Shown here in pieces: positions 27,054 through 38,009 of a DNA stretch of 64,000 nucleotides. Each line of letters opens with the position of its first letter. Within the stretch, counting starts at the first letter, position 1. The notes beneath the pieces were generated by a model. That model saw only the letters and a list, made by a program, of their open reading frames with translations. It ran no database searches and was not told the DNA's origin. Source of the DNA: Pseudomonas sp. PA15(2017) (GTDB lineage: Bacteria > Pseudomonadota > Gammaproteobacteria > Pseudomonadales > Pseudomonadaceae); the NCBI RefSeq assembly GCF_001945395.1, contig NZ_MSXV01000037.1:124001-188000 (forward strand). The letters run 5' to 3'. The position numbers and the translations under genes were made by a program.

Positions 27054-27067
<14 letters not shown>
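26444..27067 (-). CDS. Biliverdin-producing heme oxygenase (HemO/PigA-like)
   Basis: 207 residues from the start at 27067 (MQPSDFEAHAATLQMTSPAQ), chosen for the GGAGGA site 8 bases upstream; a second start at 27025 is possible. It opens heme to biliverdin, iron and CO. Family features are KRLKAGTRRDHDSVDTLIMQ, with the proximal histidine of the heme pocket in the HDSVD segment, and LGWLYCSEGSNLGAAFLFKE (SEGSxLGAAFL). The C-terminal RQFVALLDGLELSESQREEA matches PigA-type enzymes. The start lies inside the 3' end of gacS (14-base overlap), so its translation is coupled to gacS. No heme-uptake genes or phytochrome are adjacent. Confidence 0.9.
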
Positions 27068-29807
<2,740 letters not shown>

Positions 29808-29941
29808 GCGATGCCCCCTTTCGACGATGCCAGGCAGTGTAGCGATTCCGGCCGGGCGGCGCTTGCCCGTCGTGAGGCGGGTTACGGACGCTTGGGCAAA
29901 AGGTAGAATCGCTCGCATTCGCTTTTCAGAGCCACATTGCC

Positions 29942-30649
29942 ATGACGCTTCTCGCCACCCCTGCCACCCGTATTCTCGCGGTCGAAGACGACCCCGCCCT
30001 GGCCTCCCACCTGCAGGCGCATCTGCAGGGCTGCGGCTTCGACGTGACCATGAGCCACGATGGCAGCGAAGGCCTGCGCCTGGCCCGGGCGCAGCACTTC
30101 GACCTGATCCTCATGGACATCCTGCTGCCCGGCAGCAATGGCCTGGACGTGCTGCAACGCCTGCGCGAGCAGCGCCACGTGCCGGTCATCCTGATGTCCG
30201 CCCTGGGCGCCGAGCCGGATCGCATCGCCGGCTTCAGCAAGGGCGCCGACGACTACCTGCCCAAGCCGTTCAGCCTGGGCGAACTCAGCGTGCGCATCGA
30301 GGCCATCCTGCGCCGGGTCGCCTACGAGCGCCGCGGGCAACCACCGCTGCCGGCCGACGCGCTGACCTTTCACGAGGACCGCTGTGACGTCTGCCATGAC
30401 GGCCAGTGGGCCACGCTCACCTCGACCGAGTACCGGCTGCTGGAAACCTTTTCCCGGCATGCCGAGGAAGTCCTCAGCAAGGCCTTTCTCTATCAGCACG
30501 TGCTGCACCGCGGTTACTCCCAGCATGATCGCAGCCTGGACATGCACGTCAGCAACGTGCGCCGCAAGCTCAAGGCTATCGGCTACAGCGGCAAGCGCCT
30601 GGAGTCGGTGTGGGGCAAGGGCTACGTGCTGACGGCCCGGGAGTCCTGA
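29942..30649 (+). CDS. pirR: Response regulator of the enterobactin two-component system (PirR-like)
   Basis: 235-residue OmpR-family regulator. The receiver has E/D pair EDD at residues 15-17, phospho-acceptor D59 (DLILMDILLPGSNG) and K108 (GADDYLPKPFS). The winged helix has TSTEYRLLETFSRHAEEVLS and ESVWGKGYVL. Position after gacS and before pirS and a FepA-type receptor matches PirR (PA0929) of P. aeruginosa, from memory. It would activate the receptor gene when enterobactin is sensed. The stop is one base before the pirS GTG. Confidence 0.88.
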   Translation: MTLLATPATRILAVEDDPALASHLQAHLQGCGFDVTMSHDGSEGLRLARAQHFDLILMDILLPGSNGLDVLQRLREQRHVPVILMSALGAEPDRIAGFSKGADDYLPKPFSLGELSVRIEAILRRVAYERRGQPPLPADALTFHEDRCDVCHDGQWATLTSTEYRLLETFSRHAEEVLSKAFLYQHVLHRGYSQHDRSLDMHVSNVRRKLKAIGYSGKRLESVWGKGYVLTARES

Positions 30650-30650
30650 G

Positions 30651-32006
30651 GTGCCGGGGTGGCATTCGCTGTTCTGGAAACTGATCGTCGGCCTGGCGCT
30701 GTTCTGCCTGCTGACCGTCAGCATGCACCTGGACCTGGAACAGCGGGTGTACGACTCGATGTCCACGCTTTCCACCAGCAGCCGGGGGGAACTCACCGAG
30801 TTCGCCCGCGAGGCGGAAACGGCCTGGCGTGAGCAGGGCCGGATCGGGCTGGACACATATCTGCAAGACCTCCATCAGCGCGAACGGGTCTGGGTGGTGG
30901 TGGTCGACGAGCAGCATCGGTCGTTGTCTTCCCTGCCGCTCAGTGAGGAGGAGGCGCTGCGCCTGAGTTTCGTACGCCGGCTCGACCAGAAGGTCGGCCG
31001 GCCTGGTGGCCAACCGGTCTTCTACGTGCCCTTCAGTGATGGCGATGGGCGCCTGGTGATGGAACTGCCGCGACGCCTCGACCCACGCAATTACAGCCCG
31101 CTGTGGGATGTCTTCCTGCGCAGCGTACTGCCGGCCAGCCTGGCGATTCTGCTGGGCACCCTGTTGTACCGCTGGCTCATCGCGCCGCTGGTGATCCTGC
31201 GCCGTCAGGCCAACAACCTGAGCGCCGGCGATCTGAGCGCGCGGGTCGGTGCGCCGGTGGCTTCCCGCCAGGATGAGTTGGGTGAACTGGGGCGCGCCTT
31301 CGATCACATGGCCGAGCGCTTGCAGGGCACCGTGGTGTATCAGCGGCGCTTGCTGCGCGACCTGTCCCACGAGTTGCGTACGCCGCTGAGCCGCTTGCGC
31401 GTGGCCAGTGATGGCGAGAGCGACCCGCAGGTGCTGCGTCAACGACTCGACCGGGAAATCACCATCATGCAGACCCTGGTGGAAAATTCCCTGGAGCTGG
31501 CCTGGCTCGACTCCGAGCGACCGCAGTTCGCCCGCGAGCCGATCCGCGTGCTGCAACTCTGGGACATGCTGGTCGAGGACGCCTGCTTCGAAGCCGGTTG
31601 GCCCAGCGAACGGCTGCTGTTCGAGGTCGATGAAGACTGCACCGTATACGCCAACCTGACCAGCCTGGCCCAGGCCCTGGAAAACCTGCTGCGTAACGCC
31701 ATTCGCCACTCACCACCCGCAGGAACGGTGCGCCTGAGCGGTGTTCGGGAGGGTGACTGCTGGCATCTGCGCCTGGTCGATGACGGCCCCGGTGTCGATG
31801 AGCGTTACCTGGAAACCATCTTCGAACCCTTCTCGCGGCTCGACTGCGCCCGCCCCGGTGACGGCGGCTTCGGCCTTGGCCTGAGCATCGCACGCAGCGC
31901 CATTGCCCTGCAGGGCGGTCGCCTGTGGGCGCAAAGCCCGCCCGGCAGCGGGCTGCAGATGCACCTGGCGCTGCCAGCCGCCGAAGTGCCGGAGCAAAGT
32001 GTATAG
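30651..32006 (+). CDS. pirS: Sensor histidine kinase of the enterobactin two-component system (PirS-like)
   Basis: 451 residues from a GTG start at 30651, one base after pirR. TM1 is at about residues 8-26 and TM2 at about 155-178 (VLPASLAILLGTLLYRWLIA), enclosing a periplasmic sensor of about 125 residues. HAMP follows, then the H-box LLRDLSHELRTPLSRL (H240). The ATPase domain has ALENLLRNAIRHSPP, LVDDGPGVDERYLETIFEPF and DGGFGLGLSIARSAIALQGG. All kinase motifs are intact. It probably senses ferric enterobactin or a related catecholate in the periplasm and phosphorylates PirR. Confidence 0.88.
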   Translation: MPGWHSLFWKLIVGLALFCLLTVSMHLDLEQRVYDSMSTLSTSSRGELTEFAREAETAWREQGRIGLDTYLQDLHQRERVWVVVVDEQHRSLSSLPLSEEEALRLSFVRRLDQKVGRPGGQPVFYVPFSDGDGRLVMELPRRLDPRNYSPLWDVFLRSVLPASLAILLGTLLYRWLIAPLVILRRQANNLSAGDLSARVGAPVASRQDELGELGRAFDHMAERLQGTVVYQRRLLRDLSHELRTPLSRLRVASDGESDPQVLRQRLDREITIMQTLVENSLELAWLDSERPQFAREPIRVLQLWDMLVEDACFEAGWPSERLLFEVDEDCTVYANLTSLAQALENLLRNAIRHSPPAGTVRLSGVREGDCWHLRLVDDGPGVDERYLETIFEPFSRLDCARPGDGGFGLGLSIARSAIALQGGRLWAQSPPGSGLQMHLALPAAEVPEQSV

Positions 32007-32009
32007 ACT

Positions 32010-32024
32010 GTAAATGACGTTTAC
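32010..32024. promoter_or_regulatory. Dyad upstream of pirA, candidate PirR operator
   Basis: GTAAATGACGTTTAC has inverted GTAAA/TTTAC arms around 5 bases. It sits immediately after the pirS stop and 7 bases before the Fur box. The GTAAATGA half also occurs in the palindrome upstream of fepB. Assignment to PirR is inference from position. Confidence 0.45.
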
Positions 32025-32031
32025 TCTCATA

Positions 32032-32046
32032 TGATATTAACTATCA
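32032..32046. promoter_or_regulatory. Fur box of pirA
   Basis: TGATATTAACTATCA matches 12 of the 14 defined positions of the 7-1-7 Fur consensus TGATAATNATTATCA. It lies about 107 bases before the pirA start, in the gap between pirS and pirA. Confidence 0.8.
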
Positions 32047-32152
32047 TTTGCGCCGTTATAGCGGCGGGAAGGCTCTGGGGAGCGCCTTCAGGAGACCCAC
32101 TACCGCCGTTTTCGCCCACCTGGGCCTGACAATATCCGGTATGGGGACGTCG

Positions 32153-34438
32153 ATGAATCCGAAATACAAACCGAGTCTGCTGGCCACGGCCATCATGGTG
32201 GCGTTCAGTGCGCCGGCTGCAGTGACTGCGCAAACTAGCGAAATCACCCTCGATGACGCGGCGGCCAGCGAAGGGCTGCAGGTAGAGCAGGGTAGCCACG
32301 GATTGGAAATCGGCGAAACGCGGATCGTTGGCACCGCCGAGCAGGAGCTCAAGCAGGCCTCCGGGGTGTCGATCATCACGGCCGACGATATTCAGCGCCA
32401 CCCGCCGGCCAATGACCTGTCCGAAATCATCCGCCGCATGCCAGGCGTCAACCTCACCGGCAACAGTGCCAGCGGGCAGTTCGGCAACAGCCGGCAGATC
32501 GATCTGCGCGGCATGGGCCCGGAAAATACCCTGATCCTTATCGACGGCCGCCCCGTTGCCTCGCGTAATGCTGTGCGCATGGGTCGTTCCGGTGAGCGCA
32601 ACGGTCGCGGCGACAGCAATTGGGTGCCGGCCGAGGCGATCGAACGTATCGAAGTACTGCGTGGCCCGGCAGCTGCCCGTTATGGTTCGGGCGCGGCTGG
32701 CGGGGTGGTTAACATCATCACCAAGGCGCCGGGCAAGACGGTATCGGGGTCGGTCACCGCGTACACCAACATTCCTGAAAACAGTGACGAGGGCGCTACC
32801 CGGCGCTTGAGTTTCAACACCGCCGGGCCGCTGACCGACAACCTGTCGTTTCGGGTTTACGGCAACCTGAACAAGACCGAAGCCGATGATGCTGGGCTGA
32901 ACGACGGCTACGCCGTGGGTAGCAATCCCGCACCGGCCGGGCGCGAAGGGGTTCGCAACAAAGACATCAACACGTTGTTGCGCTGGGACGTCACCCAGCA
33001 GCAGACCCTCGAATTCGAAACCGGCTTCAGTCGCCAAGGCAACATCTACGCAGGCGAGCGCGCCCAGGATCACCCCAGCACGGTGGGCAACACCAATGCG
33101 CTGCTGGGTCGCGAAACCAACACCATGTACCGCCAGACCGCAGCCATCACCCATCGTGGCGACTGGGACATCGGTACTTCTCAGGTCGGCATTTCCTACG
33201 AGAACACCCGTAATCGGCGGATGGCCGAGGCGCTGGCCGGCGGGCCGGAAACCGGCATCAGCCGGCAGGACAAATCGACCTCCGAGCTGGACAATTATCG
33301 CCTGCACGGCGAACTCAACCTGCCGCTGGAGCTGGGCTTGCACCAGACGTTGACCATCGGCGGCGAGTACGTGCGTGAGGAGTTGAACGACCCGTACTCC
33401 AATGGCCAGGCCTCGTCGTTTGGCGGTATCACGCTGCCAGGCTTCGCTGCAGGCCCCCGCAGTGGTAAGTCGGATGCCGACACCTACGCGCTCTACATCG
33501 AAGACAACATCGAGCTGACCCCCGACTGGACGCTGACCCCTGGGCTGCGTTTCGACGACAACAGCATCTTCGGCAATAACTGGAGCCCCAGCCTCAACAG
33601 CGCCTACAAGCTGACCGACACCATCACCCTCAAGGGCGGCGTTGCCAAGGCATTCAAGGCGCCCAACCTTTATCAGTCCAACCCCAACTACATCTACTTC
33701 ACCAAGGGCAACGGCTGCCCGGACGGCTCGGGCGGTGGTGGTGGCTGCTATATCCTGGGCAATCCCAACCTGGAAGCTGAAACCAGTATCAACAAGGAAC
33801 TGGGCATCGCCTTCGACGACGCCGGTTGGGTTGCAGGGCTGACCTATTTCCACAACGACTACAAGAACAAGGTCGTGGCTGGAATGGGCGACGGCTCCGA
33901 TCCCATTCAGGTGGTTCCGGGCGCTGGCAACTACGCCGAGGTATACCAGTGGGTCAACGCGCCCAAGGCAATCGTCTCGGGTTGGGAGGGCAACCTCACC
34001 ATTCCGCTGCTGGGCAGCGAAGGTGAAACGCTGAGCTGGAGCAACAACTTCACCTACATGATCCAGAACAAGAACAAGAGCACCGGGGAACCGCTGTCGG
34101 TGATTCCCAAGTACACCGTCAACTCGATGCTCGACTGGAGCGTGACCCAGGCCCTGGATCTCTCGCTGATCGTCACCCACTACGGCAAGCAGGAACCACG
34201 GCGCCTGACCAGTCAGGGCAGTGCCGCCACCGGTGATGCGTTGCGGGCCAGGGATCCTTACACGCTGGTGGGCCTCAGCGCCAACTACGAGCTGAACGAC
34301 AACTGGCGTTTCGGCGCCGGTATCAACAACCTGTTCGACAAGCAGATTCGTCGTGAAAGCATTGCCGGCGGTGAAGGTGCGAATACCTACAACGAGCCGG
34401 GCCGGGCATTCTATGTGTCGGCAACCACCTCGTTCTGA
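32153..34438 (+). CDS. pirA: Ferric enterobactin receptor (PirA/PfeA/FepA family)
   Basis: 761-residue TonB-dependent outer-membrane receptor. The start at 32153 (MNPKYKPSLL) has GGGGA upstream and a signal peptide ending VTAQTS; longer in-frame starts would read through the promoter. The plug has SGVSIITADDIQRHPPANDL, RMPGVNLTGNSASGQFGNSR, IDLRGMGPENTLILIDGRPV and IERIEVLRGPAAARYGSGAA. The barrel has FKAPNLYQ and a loop with a CPDGSGGGGGC cysteine pair. The C-terminal strand ends in Phe (YVSATTSF). The FepA-specific RNGRGDSNWVPAEAIERIE-like segment supports catecholate binding. Controlled by Fur and probably PirRS. Confidence 0.92.
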   Translation: MNPKYKPSLLATAIMVAFSAPAAVTAQTSEITLDDAAASEGLQVEQGSHGLEIGETRIVGTAEQELKQASGVSIITADDIQRHPPANDLSEIIRRMPGVNLTGNSASGQFGNSRQIDLRGMGPENTLILIDGRPVASRNAVRMGRSGERNGRGDSNWVPAEAIERIEVLRGPAAARYGSGAAGGVVNIITKAPGKTVSGSVTAYTNIPENSDEGATRRLSFNTAGPLTDNLSFRVYGNLNKTEADDAGLNDGYAVGSNPAPAGREGVRNKDINTLLRWDVTQQQTLEFETGFSRQGNIYAGERAQDHPSTVGNTNALLGRETNTMYRQTAAITHRGDWDIGTSQVGISYENTRNRRMAEALAGGPETGISRQDKSTSELDNYRLHGELNLPLELGLHQTLTIGGEYVREELNDPYSNGQASSFGGITLPGFAAGPRSGKSDADTYALYIEDNIELTPDWTLTPGLRFDDNSIFGNNWSPSLNSAYKLTDTITLKGGVAKAFKAPNLYQSNPNYIYFTKGNGCPDGSGGGGGCYILGNPNLEAETSINKELGIAFDDAGWVAGLTYFHNDYKNKVVAGMGDGSDPIQVVPGAGNYAEVYQWVNAPKAIVSGWEGNLTIPLLGSEGETLSWSNNFTYMIQNKNKSTGEPLSVIPKYTVNSMLDWSVTQALDLSLIVTHYGKQEPRRLTSQGSAATGDALRARDPYTLVGLSANYELNDNWRFGAGINNLFDKQIRRESIAGGEGANTYNEPGRAFYVSATTSF

Positions 34439-34453
34439 TGAGCGGCACCCAAG

Positions 34454-34483
34454 CCACCGCCCCAATCAGGGCGGTGGTTTTTT
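34454..34483 (+). terminator. Strong intrinsic terminator after pirA
   Basis: Perfect 9-base stem CCACCGCCC/GGGCGGTGG with a 6-base loop, followed by TTTTTT (34478-34483). It ends only 22 bases before the next gene's ATG. Confidence 0.88.
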
Positions 34484-34505
34484 GCATTGAAACGGATTGA
34501 GCACG

Positions 34506-36011
34506 ATGACTGCCGACTACATCACCGACGTCGCCTATCCACACTTCTTCCAGCGCGAAACCACGCCAGTCTGGCTGAGTTTCGCTGCGCGTGCGCTGGG
34601 CCGCCCGAGCCCTGATCTGCGCCAGCCTTTCGTGTCCTGCGAACTGGGCTGCGGCCAGGGGTTCGCCACGCTGCTGCAAGCTGTCGCCAATCCCCAGGGC
34701 CATTTCGTCGGCGTGGATTTCAACGCTGAACATATAGCCCATGCCAAGGCGCTGGCCCAGGCCGCCGGTGTGGCCAACGTGGAGTTCGTCGAAAACAGTT
34801 TCCAGGGCATGCTCGATCGAGCTGCGGCAACGCCGCGTTATGACTTCATCATCCTGCACGGCATCTACTCCTGGGTGTCGACAGCGGATCAGCAGCGTTT
34901 GCGGCAGTTCGTCGAGCGCGAGCTCAAGCCCGGCGGCATCGCCTTCGTCGGCTACATGGCCCAGCCTGGGCTGGATTTCTTCGCGGCGCCGCGGCGTTTC
35001 GTCCAGCAGTATGCCCAGACCCTGTCAGGCACTTCGGCGCAGCGCGTCGTCGAGTCGCTGCGCGCGCTGCAGCGCCTGGCGGCGAGTGGCGCAGGGCTGT
35101 TCGCCCATGACCGCCAGGTAGCGGCCTATGTGGAGCGCAGCCTGCAGGATGATCCGCATTACCTCGCCCATGAGTTGCTCAACCAACACTGGCACACGCT
35201 GCCGGTCGCCGAGGTGATGGCCGCATTCCAAGCCTGTGGCACCGGGTACATGGGCAGCGCCAGCCTGATGGACAACATCGACGATCTGTCCCTGCCAGCC
35301 AACGTGATCCAGCAACTGGCTGACCTTGAGGGCATCGCGTTGCGGGAGACGTTCAAGGATCTCGCTCGCAACCAGACCCAGCGCCGGGATCTCTATCAGC
35401 GCGATACGCAGGAGCTGGACGAATACGCTCACAAGGCTGCGCTGTTCGATCAGGTGGTGGCTGCGTTACCCGGCGCTCCAGCCCAAGGTGGCGTGACGTT
35501 CGAGACGCGCATCGGTGCGGTCGAAGGTGCAGCGTCGCTGTTCTCCCCGATCCTTGAAGCGCTGGCCGAGCGGCCACAGAGTTTTCCCGGTTTGTTGCGG
35601 CTGCCGGCATTGGCCGGGCAGGCGGGTAGCATCAGCCCTGCGCTCCAGGCGCTGACGGCCGCAGGCCATGTGCACCCACTGCTGCCTGGGCAAATTAATG
35701 TGGCGGGTTGTCAAGCCTTCAATCGGGTGATCAGCGAGCGTGTGCTGGCGGGCGCTCGCTATTCCCATTTGGCGGCGCCGAGCCTGGGCTCCGGGTTGGC
35801 CGCGAGTTTCCTCGAAATGGCTGCCGCCCGCGTGCTGCTCGACCATCCGGCGCTGCGCGGCGCGCTGTTGTGCCAGACCGTGGATGCCTTGTTGCGCAAG
35901 GTCGGCTGGCAACCATTGGAAAACCCCACCGACTCGTTGCAAGCCCAGTTGGGACGCTTCGAGCGCGATACCTTGCCGGTCTGGCAACAGCTCGGCGTGG
36001 TGGGCTCATGA
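34506..36011 (+). CDS. SAM-dependent methyltransferase with regulatory domain (PKMT-like layout)
   Basis: 501 residues from ATG 34506; a TTG at 34497 is also in frame. The N-terminal class I methyltransferase domain (about 40-200) has motif I CELGCGQGFATLL, the acidic end of strand 2 (FVGVDFNAEHI) and FIILHGIYSWVS. The remaining 300 residues resemble the methyltransferase regulatory domain (PF10119; YLAHELLNQHWHTLPVAEVM). Rickettsial outer-membrane-protein lysine methyltransferases have the same two-part build. No signal peptide. The stop overlaps the esterase start (ATGA), so both are one unit. Substrate unknown: an outer-membrane protein, a siderophore or something else. Confidence 0.8.
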   Translation: MTADYITDVAYPHFFQRETTPVWLSFAARALGRPSPDLRQPFVSCELGCGQGFATLLQAVANPQGHFVGVDFNAEHIAHAKALAQAAGVANVEFVENSFQGMLDRAAATPRYDFIILHGIYSWVSTADQQRLRQFVERELKPGGIAFVGYMAQPGLDFFAAPRRFVQQYAQTLSGTSAQRVVESLRALQRLAASGAGLFAHDRQVAAYVERSLQDDPHYLAHELLNQHWHTLPVAEVMAAFQACGTGYMGSASLMDNIDDLSLPANVIQQLADLEGIALRETFKDLARNQTQRRDLYQRDTQELDEYAHKAALFDQVVAALPGAPAQGGVTFETRIGAVEGAASLFSPILEALAERPQSFPGLLRLPALAGQAGSISPALQALTAAGHVHPLLPGQINVAGCQAFNRVISERVLAGARYSHLAAPSLGSGLAASFLEMAAARVLLDHPALRGALLCQTVDALLRKVGWQPLENPTDSLQAQLGRFERDTLPVWQQLGVVGS

Positions 36012-36964
36012 GCCGATGGTTGAGCATTCTCCTGGTGCTGCTGACGATCAGCGGAGCCGCCGTGGCCAAGCCTGATCTGTCCCAGCCATTGGGCCCAACC
36101 CTGGCCGATCATGGTTCGCCCCATTACCGGTTCAGCCGGCAGGAACTCGCCTCGGCCGATGGCCAGCGCCACTACCGTATCTGGATCGCCGTTCCCGAGC
36201 AGGCCGCGCCCCCGGCGGGTTATCCGGTGCTGTACCTGCTCGATGGTAATGCGGCGCTGGGCGCCTTGCAGGAGGCGCAACTGGCCGATCTCGCCAGGCG
36301 CGGGCCGCCGGTGCTGGTGTTCATCGGCTACGCCACCGACCTGCGCTTCGACGTGACGGCGCGCGCTTACGACTACACGCCGCCTTTGCCAGGTGGCGAG
36401 CCGGTGATCGACGACATCGCCCGGCAGCGACCCGGCGGCGGGGCGGATGTGTTTCTCGACCTGATCGAGCAGCGCATCAAGCCGCTGGTGCAGGCGCAGG
36501 CACCCATCGACCCGACGCGCCAGAGCCTGTGGGGGCATTCCTATGGCGGCCTGCTGACGCTGCACGCGTTGTTCACCCGGCCGGCGAGCTTCCAACGCTA
36601 TATCGCCGCCGATCCGTCGTTGTGGTGGCAGGGCGGCTTCATTCTCGAGGAGGCCCGGGCGTTTCTGGCCCGCCCGCAAGCGTTCGACCTGACGCTGCTG
36701 ACCGGTGGCGCAGTTCGCGAACGCCCGCCAGCCGGCAAGAACGAAGACCCGCAGGTACGCGCCCGCCGTGAAGCCGTTGCGGCCCTGCCGGACAATGCCG
36801 CCGAACGGCTCGCCGAGCAACTGGCGGCTGCCGGCCACGGCCCGGTTCGTTACAAGCGTTACGCCGACTTGGGCCACGGGCCGATGCTGCCGGCTTCGCT
36901 GGGGCCGGCGCTGCGCCTGAGTGCCGGGGATGACGAGGTGATTACCCGCTGGACGTCGAAGTGA
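36008..36964 (+). CDS. Periplasmic ferric-enterobactin esterase (PfeE-like)
   Basis: 318-residue exported alpha/beta hydrolase of the Fes/IroE/PfeE group. The signal peptide covers about residues 1-20 (MSRWLSILLVLLTISGAAVA). The hydrolase fold has YPVLYLLDGNAALGAL, nucleophile S178 in LWGHSYGGLLTLHAL, AADPSLWWQGG and a catalytic His near the end (YADLGHGPMLPASLG). PfeE in P. aeruginosa cleaves enterobactin in the periplasm to release iron. Here the gene lies in the pir locus, between the receptor and the ABC importer, overlapping the methyltransferase by 4 bases. Confidence 0.88.
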   Translation: MSRWLSILLVLLTISGAAVAKPDLSQPLGPTLADHGSPHYRFSRQELASADGQRHYRIWIAVPEQAAPPAGYPVLYLLDGNAALGALQEAQLADLARRGPPVLVFIGYATDLRFDVTARAYDYTPPLPGGEPVIDDIARQRPGGGADVFLDLIEQRIKPLVQAQAPIDPTRQSLWGHSYGGLLTLHALFTRPASFQRYIAADPSLWWQGGFILEEARAFLARPQAFDLTLLTGGAVRERPPAGKNEDPQVRARREAVAALPDNAAERLAEQLAAAGHGPVRYKRYADLGHGPMLPASLGPALRLSAGDDEVITRWTSK

Positions 36965-36974
36965 ATCGCCCGGG

Positions 36975-36990
36975 ATTTACATATGTAAAT
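36975..36990. promoter_or_regulatory. Perfect 16-base palindrome upstream of fepB, candidate operator
   Basis: ATTTACATATGTAAAT is its own reverse complement. Flanking GGG and AAAATCCC extend the dyad imperfectly. It follows the esterase stop by about 10 bases and precedes fepB by 95. The half GTAAATGA recurs in the dyad before pirA, suggesting a shared regulator such as PirR. Not a Fur box. Confidence 0.5.
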
Positions 36991-37009
36991 GAAAATCCCA
37001 CGCATTTGT

Positions 37010-37062
37010 GCGGCAGTATTGCCGCTGCCGTGCCACGGTCATCAGACGCGGTGGCACGTTTT
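37010..37062 (+). promoter_or_regulatory. Leader hairpins before fepB
   Basis: Two stem-loops lie between the palindrome and fepB: GCGGCA GTAT TGCCGC (37010-37025), and CGTGCCAC/GTGGCACG (37029-37036 with 37051-37058) followed by TTTT. The second resembles an intrinsic terminator and ends 24 bases before the fepB start, so it could end upstream transcription or act as an attenuator. Confidence 0.5.
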
Positions 37063-37085
37063 ACCGTTGAAGAAAGGATATGTTG

Positions 37086-38009
37086 ATGATCGCTCGCCTA
37101 TCTCGATGCTCGCGCCTGCTGGCGCTGTCTGGCCTGTTCGCTCTGTTGCCATTGGGCGCTGCTTTGGCCGAGTCGCGCAGCCTGGATACCGCCTACGGCG
37201 AGATCAAGCTGGACGGCACGCCCCAGCGCGTGGTGACCCTGAGCGAGAATGCGCTGGACGTAGCCCTGGCGGTCGGCGTCAAACCGCTGGGCAGCGTGGC
37301 CACCCGCGGCGGCAGCGATGTGTCGACGTACCTGAAAGACAAGGCAGGCGACATCAAGATCGTCGGCACTGCGCGGGAAACCAACCTGGAATCGGTGTTC
37401 GCCCTGCAACCGGATCTGATCCTGGCCGCGCCGGAGCTGACCCGGGATCAGTACCATAAACTCAGCCTGATCGCGCCGACCCTGGTGCCAAAGGGCAACT
37501 CCTTCGCCGACTGGCGTCACAACGTCGAGTTTTATGGCCAGGCGCTGGGCAAGCAACCCGAGGCCAAGGCCGCCATCGCCGCGGTCGATGCCCGCATCGA
37601 AGGCCTCAAAGGCAAGATCGAGCCGGGCCAGGTCGCCTCAGTGGTGCGCTGGAGCCCCCAGGGGCCGGGCGTGATGTCGCAACATCTGTTCGTCGGCCAA
37701 TTGCTGAACCAACTGGGCTTCAAGGGCACGGCCATGGCCGCCGAGTTGACCAGCAAGCCCCATAGCGATGCCCTGAGCCTGGAGAACCTGTCGCGCATCG
37801 ATGGCGACTGGCTGTTTCTCGCCACCCTCAACGCCGACGGTGACAAGGCGCTGGAACAGGCGCGCCAGCAGCCGGCCTTCGCGCGCCTCAAGGCGGTCAG
37901 CAGTGGCCATGTGCAGAGCGTCGACGGGCAGATCTGGAGCAGCGGCGCAGGGCCGCTGGCCGCCAAGGTGATTCTCGATGACGTGGAGAAGGCCGTCGCC
38001 TCGCAATGA
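37086..38009 (+). CDS. fepB: Ferric-siderophore periplasmic binding protein (FepB-like)
   Basis: 307 residues from ATG 37086, chosen over ATG 37080 because GAAAGGAT then has a normal 8-base spacing. The signal peptide ends GAALAES. The class III binding-protein fold has RVVTLSENALDVALAVGVKP, FALQPDLILAAPELTRDQYH and a long helix. The C-terminal lobe has LFVGQLLNQLGF and DGQIWSSGAGPLAA. It hands the ferric siderophore to FepDG. The stop overlaps fepD by 4 bases. Catecholate specificity is inferred from context. Confidence 0.88.
   Translation: MIARLSRCSRLLALSGLFALLPLGAALAESRSLDTAYGEIKLDGTPQRVVTLSENALDVALAVGVKPLGSVATRGGSDVSTYLKDKAGDIKIVGTARETNLESVFALQPDLILAAPELTRDQYHKLSLIAPTLVPKGNSFADWRHNVEFYGQALGKQPEAKAAIAAVDARIEGLKGKIEPGQVASVVRWSPQGPGVMSQHLFVGQLLNQLGFKGTAMAAELTSKPHSDALSLENLSRIDGDWLFLATLNADGDKALEQARQQPAFARLKAVSSGHVQSVDGQIWSSGAGPLAAKVILDDVEKAVASQ

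Noticed and set aside
29895..29925. GAATCGCTCGCATTC dyad upstream of pirR as a Fur box
   Set aside because: It is a near-palindrome but lacks the GATAAT/ATTATC pattern. The convincing Fur site in this locus is at 32032-32046.
32027..34465. 812-residue open frame on the strand opposite pirA
   Set aside because: It is the mirror of pirA codons in high-GC DNA. The pirA frame carries recognisable plug and barrel motifs, a signal peptide and a promoter; the antisense frame has none and runs through the terminator and Fur box.
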